Assembly (NCBI GenBank): GCA_900314645.1
Contig: OMWB01000005.1
Coordinates: 62,001 to 126,000 of the forward strand
Length of the DNA: 64,000 nt
Direction of reading: 5' to 3'
DNA from: an uncultured Actinomycetes bacterium
GTDB taxonomy: Bacteria > Actinomycetota > Coriobacteriia > Coriobacteriales > Atopobiaceae
The position numbers were made by a program, and so were the translations under genes. A model generated the notes under the pieces. It was not told where the DNA came from and searched no databases. It worked only from the letters and a program-made list of their open reading frames with translations. Position 1 is the stretch's first letter; every line of letters begins with the position of its first letter. This document shows positions 25,855 to 35,503 of the stretch, piece after piece.

Positions 25855-28800
25855 TGCCCTTCACCGTCACCGTCGCGGTGCCGACCTTGGTGTTGTTCTT
25901 GTACGCCAGCGTGTAGTCGGTGCCGCTCTTCAGCGTCCTCGTGCCGACCTTCACCACGGGGGCCGGCTTCAGGGCCTTGCCGGTGTAGTACTGTGCCTTC
26001 ACCGTGACCGTGGCCTTGGAGAGCGACGCCTTGCTGATCGTGTAGTTCACGGCCTTCGACCCCGTAAAGTTGCCGATGCCTGTCAGCGTCAGCGTCGCGG
26101 TGCCGGCCTTCACGTTGTTCTTGTACGAAACCGTGTAGTCGGTGCCGTTGACCAGCGTCTCCCCCTGGTACGTGACCTTGGGGGTAGGTTTGTAGGCGCT
26201 ACCGGTGTAGGCCTTGGACGCAATCGTGGCCACCGTCGCGTTCTTGATGTTGACGGCCTCCACATGCGCCGTGCAATTCACCGATGCGCTATCCTCAGCG
26301 GCAACGCCCGCGTAGCTTACCGCGGCACCGGCGCCGTTCGCAAACCCAACAGAGAGGTCGTGGTCACCCACGGTCAGCGCTTCCGCGTAGCCAAGGCGGA
26401 AGATGCGCGCCAGTATCTCGCCAGAGCCGTTGCCAGCCAGCTCGGCATCCACTGCCTCGAACGTCGCAGGTGCTGCGCCATTGATCGAGAACAGGTCGGC
26501 CGTCACGCCTTCTGCCTTCAGATACTTGGAGAAGGTGACCGTCACGCCAGTCCGGTCGGCCTCAACAGAGGCAATCTCGGGAGCGTCGTAGCTCACGAGG
26601 CCGATGTTGACGTCCAACTGAATCGGAAGCACGGGCATCCAGTAGCTCTCGGCATCATCCACGCCGTCGCCGTCAAAGTCCTTCGTGGCACCAATGCCAT
26701 AGTCGCCGACCCAAACGGTCTCCATCACGGGGTTGCCGCTGCCGTCCACCACGGGCTCGTAGTTGCTGTCATACGTGGGCCACTCCTCCTGATGACCCCA
26801 GTCACCAGTGCTGAAGTTCTCGTAGCCTCGCTTGCTTACCTGCACCTGCCAGAAGCCCTCAGGCACGAACCACTGGTAGCGGCCATCGGCGCCAGTGGTC
26901 TGCGGATTCTCCTCGATACCAAACTGCGAGGAGTCGACAAACTGGGCCGCGTCCATGCCCGCGGCGGCTGCCGCCGGGTTGTAGGTGTAGAGCTTGACCG
27001 TCGCACCCTCAACCGGGTTGGAGAGCACTGCCTCATACACGATGCCCGATGGGTCGTGCGTCACCTTGTTCTGCTTAGAGTTCTTCTTGAGGTAGTCCTT
27101 CTCGGTGCGCATGAACCGTCTATGCATCTTGTTGGTGAGCTTTTTGTTTGCAATGTGCCTGAAGAACCACAGGTTGCTAAACTGCCCGCGTTCTTCCTTC
27201 CACTTCTCGCGCCAATACCACTCGTAGATGCGCGGAGTCTCCTTACCCGAGATTCCGTTGCATATGTCTTCAAGCTGACCAGTCAACCACTCCTGGAATC
27301 CCTGGGTTGCCGGTGAAGCGGCCGCACCGACGGCGACCTTTCCAACGTCTCCCAGCGTCTTCATGCCGCTGACGCCAGATACCTCGGCAACTGCAATGTC
27401 CACACCCATGTTCTCGACGCCCACCGTGGCGGTCTGAACCGCTACCTTGGCCTTCGCGCCGCCCAGGTTCCCCTTTTCCGTCAGCTTTTCCAGGTTGTTG
27501 AAGTTGGTTTCGTCAACCGCCGCACGACCCTGAGCGATATTGGTGAGGTCGAAGTTTTCGATACCGAGCGCCTTCTTGATTGAGAACGCGATGCCGGTGT
27601 CTCTCACGGTTCCTCCGGCCATGCTACCGACAGTGCCGACGGGACCCTGTGCCGTCATGGTCACGTCGCCGTCCGCCTGACCCGTCATCTGCGCAGTGAC
27701 CGCGGCATCTCCTTGGACAGTGCCGTCAACCACGGCGTACATAATCAGCGCCCACTCGCTCCACAGGTCCTTGAACCCCACCACGGCGTCAACCTGGTCG
27801 CTTGCGATGGTATAGATGACCTCGACACGCTGGCCGTTCTTCTCATCCCAACTCGTGATGGACATGCTGGCACCGTCCGCGCGGGTCAACTTGTAGACAA
27901 ACGCGTCAGAGGACTCCACGTTATAGGTCTTCATGGTCTCGACCTGCACGTTGCCGTCGTCATCCACGGTACCGATGTAGTACAGATAGGACTCGTCAAG
28001 CGTGGTGCGCACACCCACTGCGTCAGCAAGGTCGTGGCCCTTGTAAACCGTAAGGTCACCCGTCGGCAAGGCGCCGTCATCGTAGAGCCAGCTCTCGTAG
28101 GGATCGATCACGCGGTGCGCGTCGGCGAGCACCGCCTGGACCTCGGACTGGATCTCGGCAGCGGAAAGGTCGGTCGTAGTCACCTGGTGGTGCACCTTCA
28201 AGAGCGAGTTGTCCGTAGGATCTGCGGTCGCAGGACCCGCCGACCCCAACAACAGCCACTCGTCCACACAGCCTGGGCTTGCGTTCTTCAGAGCCTGGGC
28301 TTGTGCGGAAGTGTCAAACGACGACCACTGCACATTGCTGCCCAGGCCGAGGTTTGCCGCGTCGGCAGCGGAGATGGTACGCACGTTGCCGTACGACCCC
28401 ATGTAGTCCACGAAGTCCACCAGCTCGTCGTGGGTGATTGCCTCGTCCTGGTAGCCCACGAAGCGACCCAGATCAACACAGCTCGCCATGGAGAGCGTGA
28501 AGTTGAGGTCGCCCTTGAAGTCGAAGCCGACCTCGATGGTATCAGGCGACGAGCTGAAGTAGGTTGGCCTGGTCACGAAGGCATGCGTGGCGTTGCCCTG
28601 GAGCGCGTCACGTACCAGCTGGCCTGTCGCACTCTTGGCCGTATTGGGGCTGCCGTACTGCGCGTCGAGCTTGACGTCCTCGATCCACGACTCGGCCGTC
28701 CTGAGAACGTCGGTGGTCGCGAGGTTCACCGTCGAGGTGGAGCGCGGAACGTCCACCGTCACGTCGGACACTTCGTCTCCGTTGGCAAACTCGACCATCC

Positions 28801-31800
28801 AGAAGTACTTGGCGTGGTTGTCGTCGCCCGTGTCGTTGTCGTGCTCGGAGCGATACAGCGTGAGGTACTTGTCGGGCATCATGCCGCGGTAGTACGTGGT
28901 CACGTTCTGGTACTGGTCCTCGCCAGAAGAGGACTGGTAGCACATGGTGATGCGCTCCACCACCGGGAGCGTGGTGGTATACATGACGGTCTGCGGCTCG
29001 GAGCTTGCCGAACGTCCGCCGCCGTCACCCGTGCCCCAGCGCGCGGAAGCTTGCAGCTTGAACTCGCTGTAGTCCATCACGCCGTCAGGCAGGGTGATCT
29101 GGGCCGTGTAGTAGCCGTAGGCATCAGCCTGCGCAGTCGTCACCTGCATACCGTTGAGGTAAATCGTCACGTTAGCATACGGACCCGTATCGCCGTATAC
29201 GTAGAAGCGGTCCCATGCCACGGTTGCCGGTGCGATTAGGCTTGCCTCCACCGTATCCTCGCGGGAGGTACCCACGAGCGACCTCGTCTTGCCGCCATCA
29301 GACACCAGCCAGATGCTGGCCTCGGTGTAGCTCATGTCAGTACGAGGGATGACCAGCGTCAGGTCCATGGGGAAGCCCAGGCGCGGTGCAAAGCCTGCCT
29401 GCGCCATCGGGTCACGCATGGCAACCTCAGACAGCATGATGGTGAGGGAACCATCACCCATGCACTGCGTCTGGTTGAACAGATTCTCCCAGCGATTGAG
29501 CGTGATGGGCTGGCCGTTGACGGTCAGCGCCTTGGGGTTCATGTAGCCCTGGCCATAGTTGTTGGAGGCCTGGTTGGTGATGACCTCAAAGTAGGCGTCG
29601 TTGGAGAGGCGGACGTTCGCCGCCAGCTCGGCGTGCATGGTGATGCTCACGTTGCTGGTGTAGCTGGCCGTCGCCCTTACCGTGCTGTTCTCGTGGTCAA
29701 TCAGGTCCTCGGCTTGCCAGCTGGGGAACTCGAGCTCGTTGACGAGCCTGTTGGCCGCGCCGTCCGTGACGTCAAACGTCACCGAGGTGCCACGATCGCT
29801 GTAGTCTCCCCCCTCGGTCTCCTCAGCGAGCCTCGCGATAAGCTGGTCGACGTTGCGATACAGCCTTTCATTGCTCACCAAGCTCGCGTCCACGGCGTAG
29901 AGCGTGTAGTCGCCCGCCGGCAAGAACGGCGTGCGCAGCTCGCTCGCCATGCCCGCGGCGCCACGATCCACAAGGTCGCCCTCGGCGTTATAGAGCAGCA
30001 GCGTACAGGCCTTTGCCGTGGGGTTGGAGAAGGGCACGACCGCATAGCCGCGCGAGGTGAGCGTCGTGGCATCGACCGTCTCGGACGTCTTGTCGGCAGA
30101 GAGCGTGAACTCAAACGTCTGCTGCGCGGCATAGTCCGCAGCGTTCGCACCCAGTCGCTCCGGCGCGTCCACGTCGCGATGCGTAAGGGTCACTCGGTAG
30201 GTCGTGTTGTCATGCGTGAGGTAGTAGTTGCCGTAGTAGCGCTCGGGCTGCAGGATGAGGCGCCCCCCATCAGCCACAAAGAAGGGGACGTCGACGGCAT
30301 ATTGGTCGTTGTAACCGTCGATGCCCAGGCGCTCCACCTTCACCTCGGTCGCACCATCATCGAAGGCAACAGGGGACGTATCACCTTCCACATCAACAAA
30401 GCGCAGGTCAGCAAAGGTGATGGTGCCCTTCGCATCGGGCGCGACGAGCGACGCGGTGAAGTACCCCTCGCAGTCGTCCGGCACCGTATAGTCGACACCG
30501 TCGGCTTCAAGGGTAGTGTTGGGAGAGAACGTGACGATGGAGCCGGAGGTCAAATTGGGCACCGTGACGATGTTTGAGTTGGCCCACGTGGTGCTGGTAG
30601 TGTAGCCCCAGCCGCCTGCTATGGGCGTCTGCACCTCGATGATGCCCCAAGCATCGCCCGCCATCGGCTCCTTGCCGCTGGCGCAGGAGAGCGCAAACGT
30701 TCCCCTGAAGAGCTGCTTACGGTCAACCTTGACGGTTACCGACTTGTTCTTGTCAGACACCTTGATCTTGCCGCTGCTCTTCCAGAAGGACGCATCGGAA
30801 CCTGTAGGTGTCACCTCAACGTACAGCGGGTAGTCCGAGGGACCAAACACCACGTAGTCGCCCGTGGCAACGAGGACGTCGCGCTCCTCCGCGGTGCCCT
30901 CGCCCACACGGCGGTACCACGCCGTGTCGTAGTTCACCCACTGTTTGCTGGGGTCTGCCCAGTTCTCGGTTGAGTAGCTGCCGTCCTCCTGCTCGAAGAG
31001 CGCCTCGAGATAATGCGTGTTGGTCGCGTCCTCGATGTTGTCGTCGGTGTAGGCGACATCCATCGCCACTGGGCTGTCGCTCGTACCAGCGTTGGGTTCC
31101 ACCGTGAAGACGTACTGCTTGGGGTAGGTGTCGCTCAGCACGCGAGCGCCCGGAGCCTTGCTCGTGATGTCAACCCAAGCCATCTCGCCGGTGTCCAGGC
31201 CGTTCTCGTCGTACACCGGCACGGCACCTTCGGCCACAAAGGTGTAGGTTCCTGGCGCGAGCTTGAAGACAGCGCTCCCCGCCGTAGCGTAGCCGTACTC
31301 GCCCGGCTCGTACGGATTAACCTCGATGGTCTTCACCTGCTGCGCCGTGGGCGTGGTGGTGCCGTCGTACGCCCACAGGCGGATGCGACCACTGTTTGTA
31401 GCCCAGTCAGCGGAGTCGCCCGTGAACTTGATGGCCGGGAAGCTCACCCAGCTACCGATGGTGATGTCAGGGCTTTCGACGGCGGTGTAGGGCATCTCTG
31501 GCATGTTGACGTAGTGCGCAAAGTCGCCGTACCAACTACCACTGGTGGTAGAGCCGTCATCGTTCATGTAGCGGTAGCTCTGGCTTTCAAGAGACGTGCC
31601 GTCATCGTAATAGACCGTGTCCGCGGGCTCCTTGCCGTACTTCTCGGCCAGCGTGACGTACACCGGCAGAATCTGATACGGCGTACCATCTGAGTAGGTG
31701 CCGGTGTCTGCCAGCTCGTACGGGAAGGCCAGCTCGCCGTCATTGGTCTTGGGGATGAGGAACGCCCGGATACGCAAGAGGGCCTTGGGATCCGTCAGCA

Positions 31801-33796
31801 AGCCCTTCTCCAGCGGCGCGTTCACCACGAGCGTCGTGCCGTCCTCACTGATGACGTCTGCCGCTCGGTTGTGCCATACGTAGTAGCAGGGGTTGTCTTC
31901 GTTGGCGGTCTGCATCTTGAGCATGTACCACAGCTCGGTCTCGCCCAAGTCGTAGCGTTCGTCGCGAATGTCGATGGAAATGGGGATGCGCAGCTGAGTG
32001 TAGGTGTCCACCCCATATCTGCCGCTTGTCCACACCGGGCCGTGCGTGTAGCTAATCTCTCCCAGAGATAGCTGGTCAAAGGCTGTTTCGGGCGAGATGG
32101 CCGCGCGGACACGCAGGACAAAGTCACGCGTTGCCGTACGAGCCTCGCCCTCGATGGTCTCGGTGAGCGTAATGGTAAAGGACTGCTCGCCCACCGTCGT
32201 AGGCGTACCAGAGATGATGCCCGTCGCGGAATCCAGAGCGAGGCCCTCCGGCAGCTGGCCGTCCGTCACGGCCCACGAGAAGGTTCCTGCCTGCAGAGCA
32301 CCAGTTCTGGCCTCGAGCGTGGCGGTGTACTCGTCGCCCACATATGCATTGGGAAGGCTCGTCGTGACGATGCGCGGGTCAACGCGGCCCGCGGTTGCCT
32401 CGGCGCTCACCTCGATGGGGAAGTAGGCGTACGTGTAGGTCTCGCCCGCAATGGTCACCGTCGCGATGGGATAGTACAGGCCGTCTTCGGCGACCACGTT
32501 GGCAAAGTTGGCGTGATCGACGATGAAGTATCCGTCAAAGAGGTCTTCGCCGTTCTGGAGCTCCCATTCGGAAAGCACGACGCGCTCGCCGAGGTCATAG
32601 TCCCCGCGCTCCCACAGCATCGTGAGCTCGCCGTCGTCAGAGAAGTTGAGCTGATTGGGCCAGGTCAGCTGTGAACTCAGTCCTGCCTCAGCGAGGATCT
32701 CCGGCACGCGCGAGGGAAAGCGCCAGTCAATGTCCTCATACTTGCTGCTGGCAAGGGTCTCAAGCGGCTCGTCGGCCTTCCACAGGGCGATGCTCTCCAG
32801 CTGCGGCTTTACGTTCTCGCTGAAAGACACCGCCGAGCTGATCCAGAGCTTCAGGCGCGTATCGCTCGCAAGCTCGAAGGGTTCCTGCTCGTCGACCGTC
32901 GGAGCAACAATCACGCCACCCTCGCCAGATCCGCCGTCGTATTGAAGGTCGGTTGTGCCCTCGGCAAAGGGCTTCACGCTGAATTCGTGCTGGTTCTCGC
33001 TGTCACTTCCATACGAGAAGTCAAAGTTGGCCATGAAGAGGCCGTCACTGACCACCTTGTAGGTCTGGCTAAGGTGCTCATCATCGCCACCCCAGCCCAA
33101 GTAGAGCTGATAGGTGCCGGAAGGAAGCTGCCATCCGTCACCAGCCATCAGGTTCTCAAGGTAGATATGCGAGATGACCTCGCCTTCCTCGTCCGCATAG
33201 ATCGTCTTGGTGTCGACCCAGTATGTGGAATCGGTGCCACGAGGATCAACGCCCACATACTTGAAGCGGAGATAGCCCTGAGGGCTGGTGTAGGGCGTAC
33301 CGTCGGACTTGACCAGCTCATAGGTGCCCGAGGTGTGAAGCGTGGTCACGCGTTCCCCGGTGGCGTAGTCAACTAGGTAGAAGGGGTCCTCAGCCGGCGC
33401 CTGGGCTTCGAGCTCGTCGGTGGCCTCGTCTGGCTGTACGGGAGCTTCTTCGACGGTCTCCTCAGGCTCCTCCGGGACTTCCGTGCCCTGAGCAGGCTGG
33501 CCGGCGTCTTCGGACTCGTCGTCAACTTCGGACGACGGTTCCTCCGGCGCTGCTTCGGGGTTGGCTGCAGCAGAATCATCCGTCACGGCGTCATCGGAAG
33601 CGTCCTGCTCGTTGAGGGAGCCCGATGGCTCTTCTTCCAGCACAAGGTCGCCCTCGCCGAGCACCAGCTCGTTCTGCTCGGCTTCACCACCCAGCGTCGC
33701 GTCCAACTCATCGGCCATCTCTGCGATTGCTGGCGTTGGCACGAGCGACAACACCATCGATAACGTCACCGCAAGCGACAGGAGCTTCCTCACCAT
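25754..33796 (-). CDS. giant secreted surface protein, frameshifted near the C-terminus
   Basis: 2680 residues as read. It has a signal peptide at 1-26 (LLSLAVTLSMVLSLVPTPAIA), an acidic Glu/Pro-rich stretch to about 135, a putative-Ig (He_PIG) domain around 473-562 (PEGLALDSATGIISGTP), and long beta-rich regions of unknown fold. A helical segment lies around 2060-2260. Ig-like repeats with the pattern YKNNVKAGTATLTL start near 2510. From about residue 2648 the frame is wrong and the final ~33 residues are Arg/Pro/Ser junk, because a 28-base stretch present in the paralogous gene is missing at 25854/25855. It is probably an adhesin or wall-associated protein. It is divergent from a LuxR gene and preceded by a TTGACA element and the CTAGCCTATC motif. 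Confidence 0.8.
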   Translation of the reverse strand: MVRKLLSLAVTLSMVLSLVPTPAIAEMADELDATLGGEAEQNELVLGEGDLVLEEEPSGSLNEQDASDDAVTDDSAAANPEAAPEEPSSEVDDESEDAGQPAQGTEVPEEPEETVEEAPVQPDEATDELEAQAPAEDPFYLVDYATGERVTTLHTSGTYELVKSDGTPYTSPQGYLRFKYVGVDPRGTDSTYWVDTKTIYADEEGEVISHIYLENLMAGDGWQLPSGTYQLYLGWGGDDEHLSQTYKVVSDGLFMANFDFSYGSDSENQHEFSVKPFAEGTTDLQYDGGSGEGGVIVAPTVDEQEPFELASDTRLKLWISSAVSFSENVKPQLESIALWKADEPLETLASSKYEDIDWRFPSRVPEILAEAGLSSQLTWPNQLNFSDDGELTMLWERGDYDLGERVVLSEWELQNGEDLFDGYFIVDHANFANVVAEDGLYYPIATVTIAGETYTYAYFPIEVSAEATAGRVDPRIVTTSLPNAYVGDEYTATLEARTGALQAGTFSWAVTDGQLPEGLALDSATGIISGTPTTVGEQSFTITLTETIEGEARTATRDFVLRVRAAISPETAFDQLSLGEISYTHGPVWTSGRYGVDTYTQLRIPISIDIRDERYDLGETELWYMLKMQTANEDNPCYYVWHNRAADVISEDGTTLVVNAPLEKGLLTDPKALLRIRAFLIPKTNDGELAFPYELADTGTYSDGTPYQILPVYVTLAEKYGKEPADTVYYDDGTSLESQSYRYMNDDGSTTSGSWYGDFAHYVNMPEMPYTAVESPDITIGSWVSFPAIKFTGDSADWATNSGRIRLWAYDGTTTPTAQQVKTIEVNPYEPGEYGYATAGSAVFKLAPGTYTFVAEGAVPVYDENGLDTGEMAWVDITSKAPGARVLSDTYPKQYVFTVEPNAGTSDSPVAMDVAYTDDNIEDATNTHYLEALFEQEDGSYSTENWADPSKQWVNYDTAWYRRVGEGTAEERDVLVATGDYVVFGPSDYPLYVEVTPTGSDASFWKSSGKIKVSDKNKSVTVKVDRKQLFRGTFALSCASGKEPMAGDAWGIIEVQTPIAGGWGYTTSTTWANSNIVTVPNLTSGSIVTFSPNTTLEADGVDYTVPDDCEGYFTASLVAPDAKGTITFADLRFVDVEGDTSPVAFDDGATEVKVERLGIDGYNDQYAVDVPFFVADGGRLILQPERYYGNYYLTHDNTTYRVTLTHRDVDAPERLGANAADYAAQQTFEFTLSADKTSETVDATTLTSRGYAVVPFSNPTAKACTLLLYNAEGDLVDRGAAGMASELRTPFLPAGDYTLYAVDASLVSNERLYRNVDQLIARLAEETEGGDYSDRGTSVTFDVTDGAANRLVNELEFPSWQAEDLIDHENSTVRATASYTSNVSITMHAELAANVRLSNDAYFEVITNQASNNYGQGYMNPKALTVNGQPITLNRWENLFNQTQCMGDGSLTIMLSEVAMRDPMAQAGFAPRLGFPMDLTLVIPRTDMSYTEASIWLVSDGGKTRSLVGTSREDTVEASLIAPATVAWDRFYVYGDTGPYANVTIYLNGMQVTTAQADAYGYYTAQITLPDGVMDYSEFKLQASARWGTGDGGGRSASSEPQTVMYTTTLPVVERITMCYQSSSGEDQYQNVTTYYRGMMPDKYLTLYRSEHDNDTGDDNHAKYFWMVEFANGDEVSDVTVDVPRSTSTVNLATTDVLRTAESWIEDVKLDAQYGSPNTAKSATGQLVRDALQGNATHAFVTRPTYFSSSPDTIEVGFDFKGDLNFTLSMASCVDLGRFVGYQDEAITHDELVDFVDYMGSYGNVRTISAADAANLGLGSNVQWSSFDTSAQAQALKNASPGCVDEWLLLGSAGPATADPTDNSLLKVHHQVTTTDLSAAEIQSEVQAVLADAHRVIDPYESWLYDDGALPTGDLTVYKGHDLADAVGVRTTLDESYLYYIGTVDDDGNVQVETMKTYNVESSDAFVYKLTRADGASMSITSWDEKNGQRVEVIYTIASDQVDAVVGFKDLWSEWALIMYAVVDGTVQGDAAVTAQMTGQADGDVTMTAQGPVGTVGSMAGGTVRDTGIAFSIKKALGIENFDLTNIAQGRAAVDETNFNNLEKLTEKGNLGGAKAKVAVQTATVGVENMGVDIAVAEVSGVSGMKTLGDVGKVAVGAAASPATQGFQEWLTGQLEDICNGISGKETPRIYEWYWREKWKEERGQFSNLWFFRHIANKKLTNKMHRRFMRTEKDYLKKNSKQNKVTHDPSGIVYEAVLSNPVEGATVKLYTYNPAAAAAGMDAAQFVDSSQFGIEENPQTTGADGRYQWFVPEGFWQVQVSKRGYENFSTGDWGHQEEWPTYDSNYEPVVDGSGNPVMETVWVGDYGIGATKDFDGDGVDDAESYWMPVLPIQLDVNIGLVSYDAPEIASVEADRTGVTVTFSKYLKAEGVTADLFSINGAAPATFEAVDAELAGNGSGEILARIFRLGYAEALTVGDHDLSVGFANGAGAAVSYAGVAAEDSASVNCTAHVEAVNIKNATVATIASKAYTGSAYKPTPKVTYQGETLVNGTDYTVSYKNNVKAGTATLTLTGIGNFTGSKAVNYTISKASLSKATVTVKAQYYTGKALKPAPVVKVGTRTLKSGTDYTLAYKNNTKVGTATVTVKGRPSRSRSRPWRRPPSPRSRTRSTTARPRRPGRP

Positions 33797-33878
33797 AACA
33801 ACCCCTCACTACTCGAGGCCCAAACACCCTAGGCAGAGAACAATCCATGGTCCAATGTGACCCAAGCACTGTCAACTG

Positions 33879-33905
33879 GATAGGCTAGTTTTGGGTTAGT
33901 GGCCA
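33879..33905. promoter_or_regulatory. shared regulatory motif upstream of the surface gene, copy 1
   Basis: On the minus strand it reads AAAACTAGCCTATC, preceded by GGCCACTAACCC and followed within three bases by TTGACA, a good -35 for the surface gene at 33796. A nearly identical block precedes the other giant surface gene (45357-45383). It lies in the divergent region before the LuxR gene at 34000 and is a candidate LuxR-type operator. Confidence 0.5.
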
Positions 33906-33906
33906 T

Positions 33907-33943
33907 TTGACCTGCGGTTTTTCAAAACGTGATATGGTATAGA
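33907..33943 (+). promoter_or_regulatory. possible promoter of the LuxR gene
   Basis: TTGACC at 33907 is followed 18 bases later by GATATG, and TATAGA occurs at 33938. The spacing is not ideal for either, so this is only a candidate for the plus-strand regulator at 34000. Confidence 0.3.
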
Positions 33944-33999
33944 CTCGGAACAACAGGGGACGCCCGAATCGGTACAGCGCCTAAGAATCGGAGCATGCT

Positions 34000-35355
34000 G
34001 TGGATATGAATCGCCTCGCATCTGACCCGCGCATGCGCGTCGCGGCCCTCACGCTGTCCTGCTTCCTCTTGGCGTCAACCGGATGGCTGCTGTGGCTCTA
34101 TCACATCGCCAAGCTCGCCTCACCCGCATCCGTCGATATGCTCACGATGGGCGTTGGTTACCTCATGCAGGCCATTGGCATCGGGGCGACGGCGTTCTAC
34201 GGACGCAGCGCCGACCATAGGCAGCTGCAGCGCCTCACCGTTGGTGCCATCGTGGCGTTTGTCGCATGCCTTGTTCCCAGCACGCTCTCCCCCAACCTGA
34301 CTTCTGTGCTTGCGTTTGGGTATCTGGCCAACCTGCTTTCTGGATGCATGCAGAGCTATTACCTCTTCTGCCTCGCGCGCTTTGTGGAGGCGCCTCGGCG
34401 AGGCTTGGTCTTCGGTGCCGCGTACGCCGTCTCAACGGGGCTGAGCTGGCTGCTGTCTGCCGTGGGCGGGGGCATGCTCACCCGTGGGATCCCAGGGCTG
34501 GTCTCGTGCGGTGCACTTGCGCTGCTCACTCTGGCACTTGTGCGCATGCCCCTTGGTGACGCGGTGGCAGAGGAGCAACCTCGCGACGCGTCGGACCACA
34601 CTACGCTCTACCTTGCGTGCATCGTTGTTGCCCTGATGAGCCTTACGAAGGGAGCAGGGTTTAGCTTTCCGACAGTCGATCTCGTCGACGGCGTAAACCT
34701 CGAGCTGTCGCGCCTGCTCTATGGCGTTGGGCTTCTCATTGCCGGCATCGTCAGTGACTATGACCGCAAGATTGGCGCCCTGTGCTGCGCAGGCGCTCTT
34801 GTCATGCCCTTCCTCATGCTTGCGTTGGCGGGCGCGGCGGCCCCTGCCACCATCATGTGGGCGCTGGGCTACCTCTTCAACGGATTCTTCTCGGTCTTTC
34901 GCGTGCTCTTGTTGGCAGACCTTGCCTCTGAGCAGGGAAAGCCGCAGCTTGCGTGCCTTGGTCTGCTGTTTGGACGTGTAGGAGACTCGCTGGGGACCAT
35001 CATCTCCATCGTGCTCTCATCCGTGCCCTTGGTGCTCATTACCACCGTCTCGGTGTTGTTTGCCCTCACCATCATGCTCTTCTTTGCCCTTTACCAGCGC
35101 CTGTATGCCACCGCTGTCGAGGCCACGCTCAGCGAGCGCGAGCTGTTCGAGCGCTTTGCCACCCGCCACGACCTCTCGTCGCGCGAGCGCGAGGTGCTGC
35201 GCCTCGTCCTTGAGGAGCGGACCAACTCCGAGATTGCTTCCGAGCTCTTCGTGTCTGAGGCCACCGTGAAGTACCATGTGCGCAACCTGCTGAGGAAGAC
35301 CGGCTGCCACAATCGCCTCGAAATCCTCGCCCTCTACCACGGCGCCACCTCCTAG
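34000..35355 (+). CDS. LuxR-family regulator with 12-helix membrane N-terminus
   Basis: 451 residues. The N-terminal ~370 residues form about twelve hydrophobic helices like a major-facilitator transporter. The C-terminal ~65 residues are a LuxR/GerE helix-turn-helix (SSREREVLRLVLEERTNSE, then ATVKYHVRNLLRKTG). This architecture is characteristic of Coriobacteriia. The membrane part probably senses a small molecule while the HTH binds nearby promoters. GTG 34000 has GGAG six bases upstream; the ATG at 34006 is twelve away. It is divergent from the giant surface gene and is a plausible regulator of it. Confidence 0.88.
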   Translation: MDMNRLASDPRMRVAALTLSCFLLASTGWLLWLYHIAKLASPASVDMLTMGVGYLMQAIGIGATAFYGRSADHRQLQRLTVGAIVAFVACLVPSTLSPNLTSVLAFGYLANLLSGCMQSYYLFCLARFVEAPRRGLVFGAAYAVSTGLSWLLSAVGGGMLTRGIPGLVSCGALALLTLALVRMPLGDAVAEEQPRDASDHTTLYLACIVVALMSLTKGAGFSFPTVDLVDGVNLELSRLLYGVGLLIAGIVSDYDRKIGALCCAGALVMPFLMLALAGAAAPATIMWALGYLFNGFFSVFRVLLLADLASEQGKPQLACLGLLFGRVGDSLGTIISIVLSSVPLVLITTVSVLFALTIMLFFALYQRLYATAVEATLSERELFERFATRHDLSSREREVLRLVLEERTNSEIASELFVSEATVKYHVRNLLRKTGCHNRLEILALYHGATS

Positions 35356-35367
35356 ACGCATTCAACC

Positions 35368-35437
35368 TGACCTGTCAGAAGGGGTAACCCCCTGTGCCAG
35401 GTAGCTGGCACAGGGGGTTACCCCTTCTGACAGGTCA
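35368..35437. repeat. REP-type palindrome of the RAYT-1 family, solitary copy
   Basis: A perfect inverted repeat with 33-base arms (TGACCTGTCAGAAGGGGTAA at the left end) and a 4-base loop GTAG. It is the same sequence family as the palindromes beside the RAYT gene at 45415-46206. It sits between two convergent genes (35355 and 35504), so it may also stop transcription. Confidence 0.8.
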
Positions 35438-35446
35438 CCGCATTGC

Positions 35447-35474
35447 GCGTGTGGGGGCTACCCCCTAGGGACGC
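35447..35474. repeat. palindrome of the GGGGGCTACCCCC family
   Basis: GGGGGCTACCCCC flanked by GCGT and ACGC arms. Related copies are at 50025, 54687 and inside 51741-51806. It is a possible terminator or a third REP family. Confidence 0.5.
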
Positions 35475-35503
35475 GGGGCGCGCCATGGTTTGATGCCGGC
35501 TCG

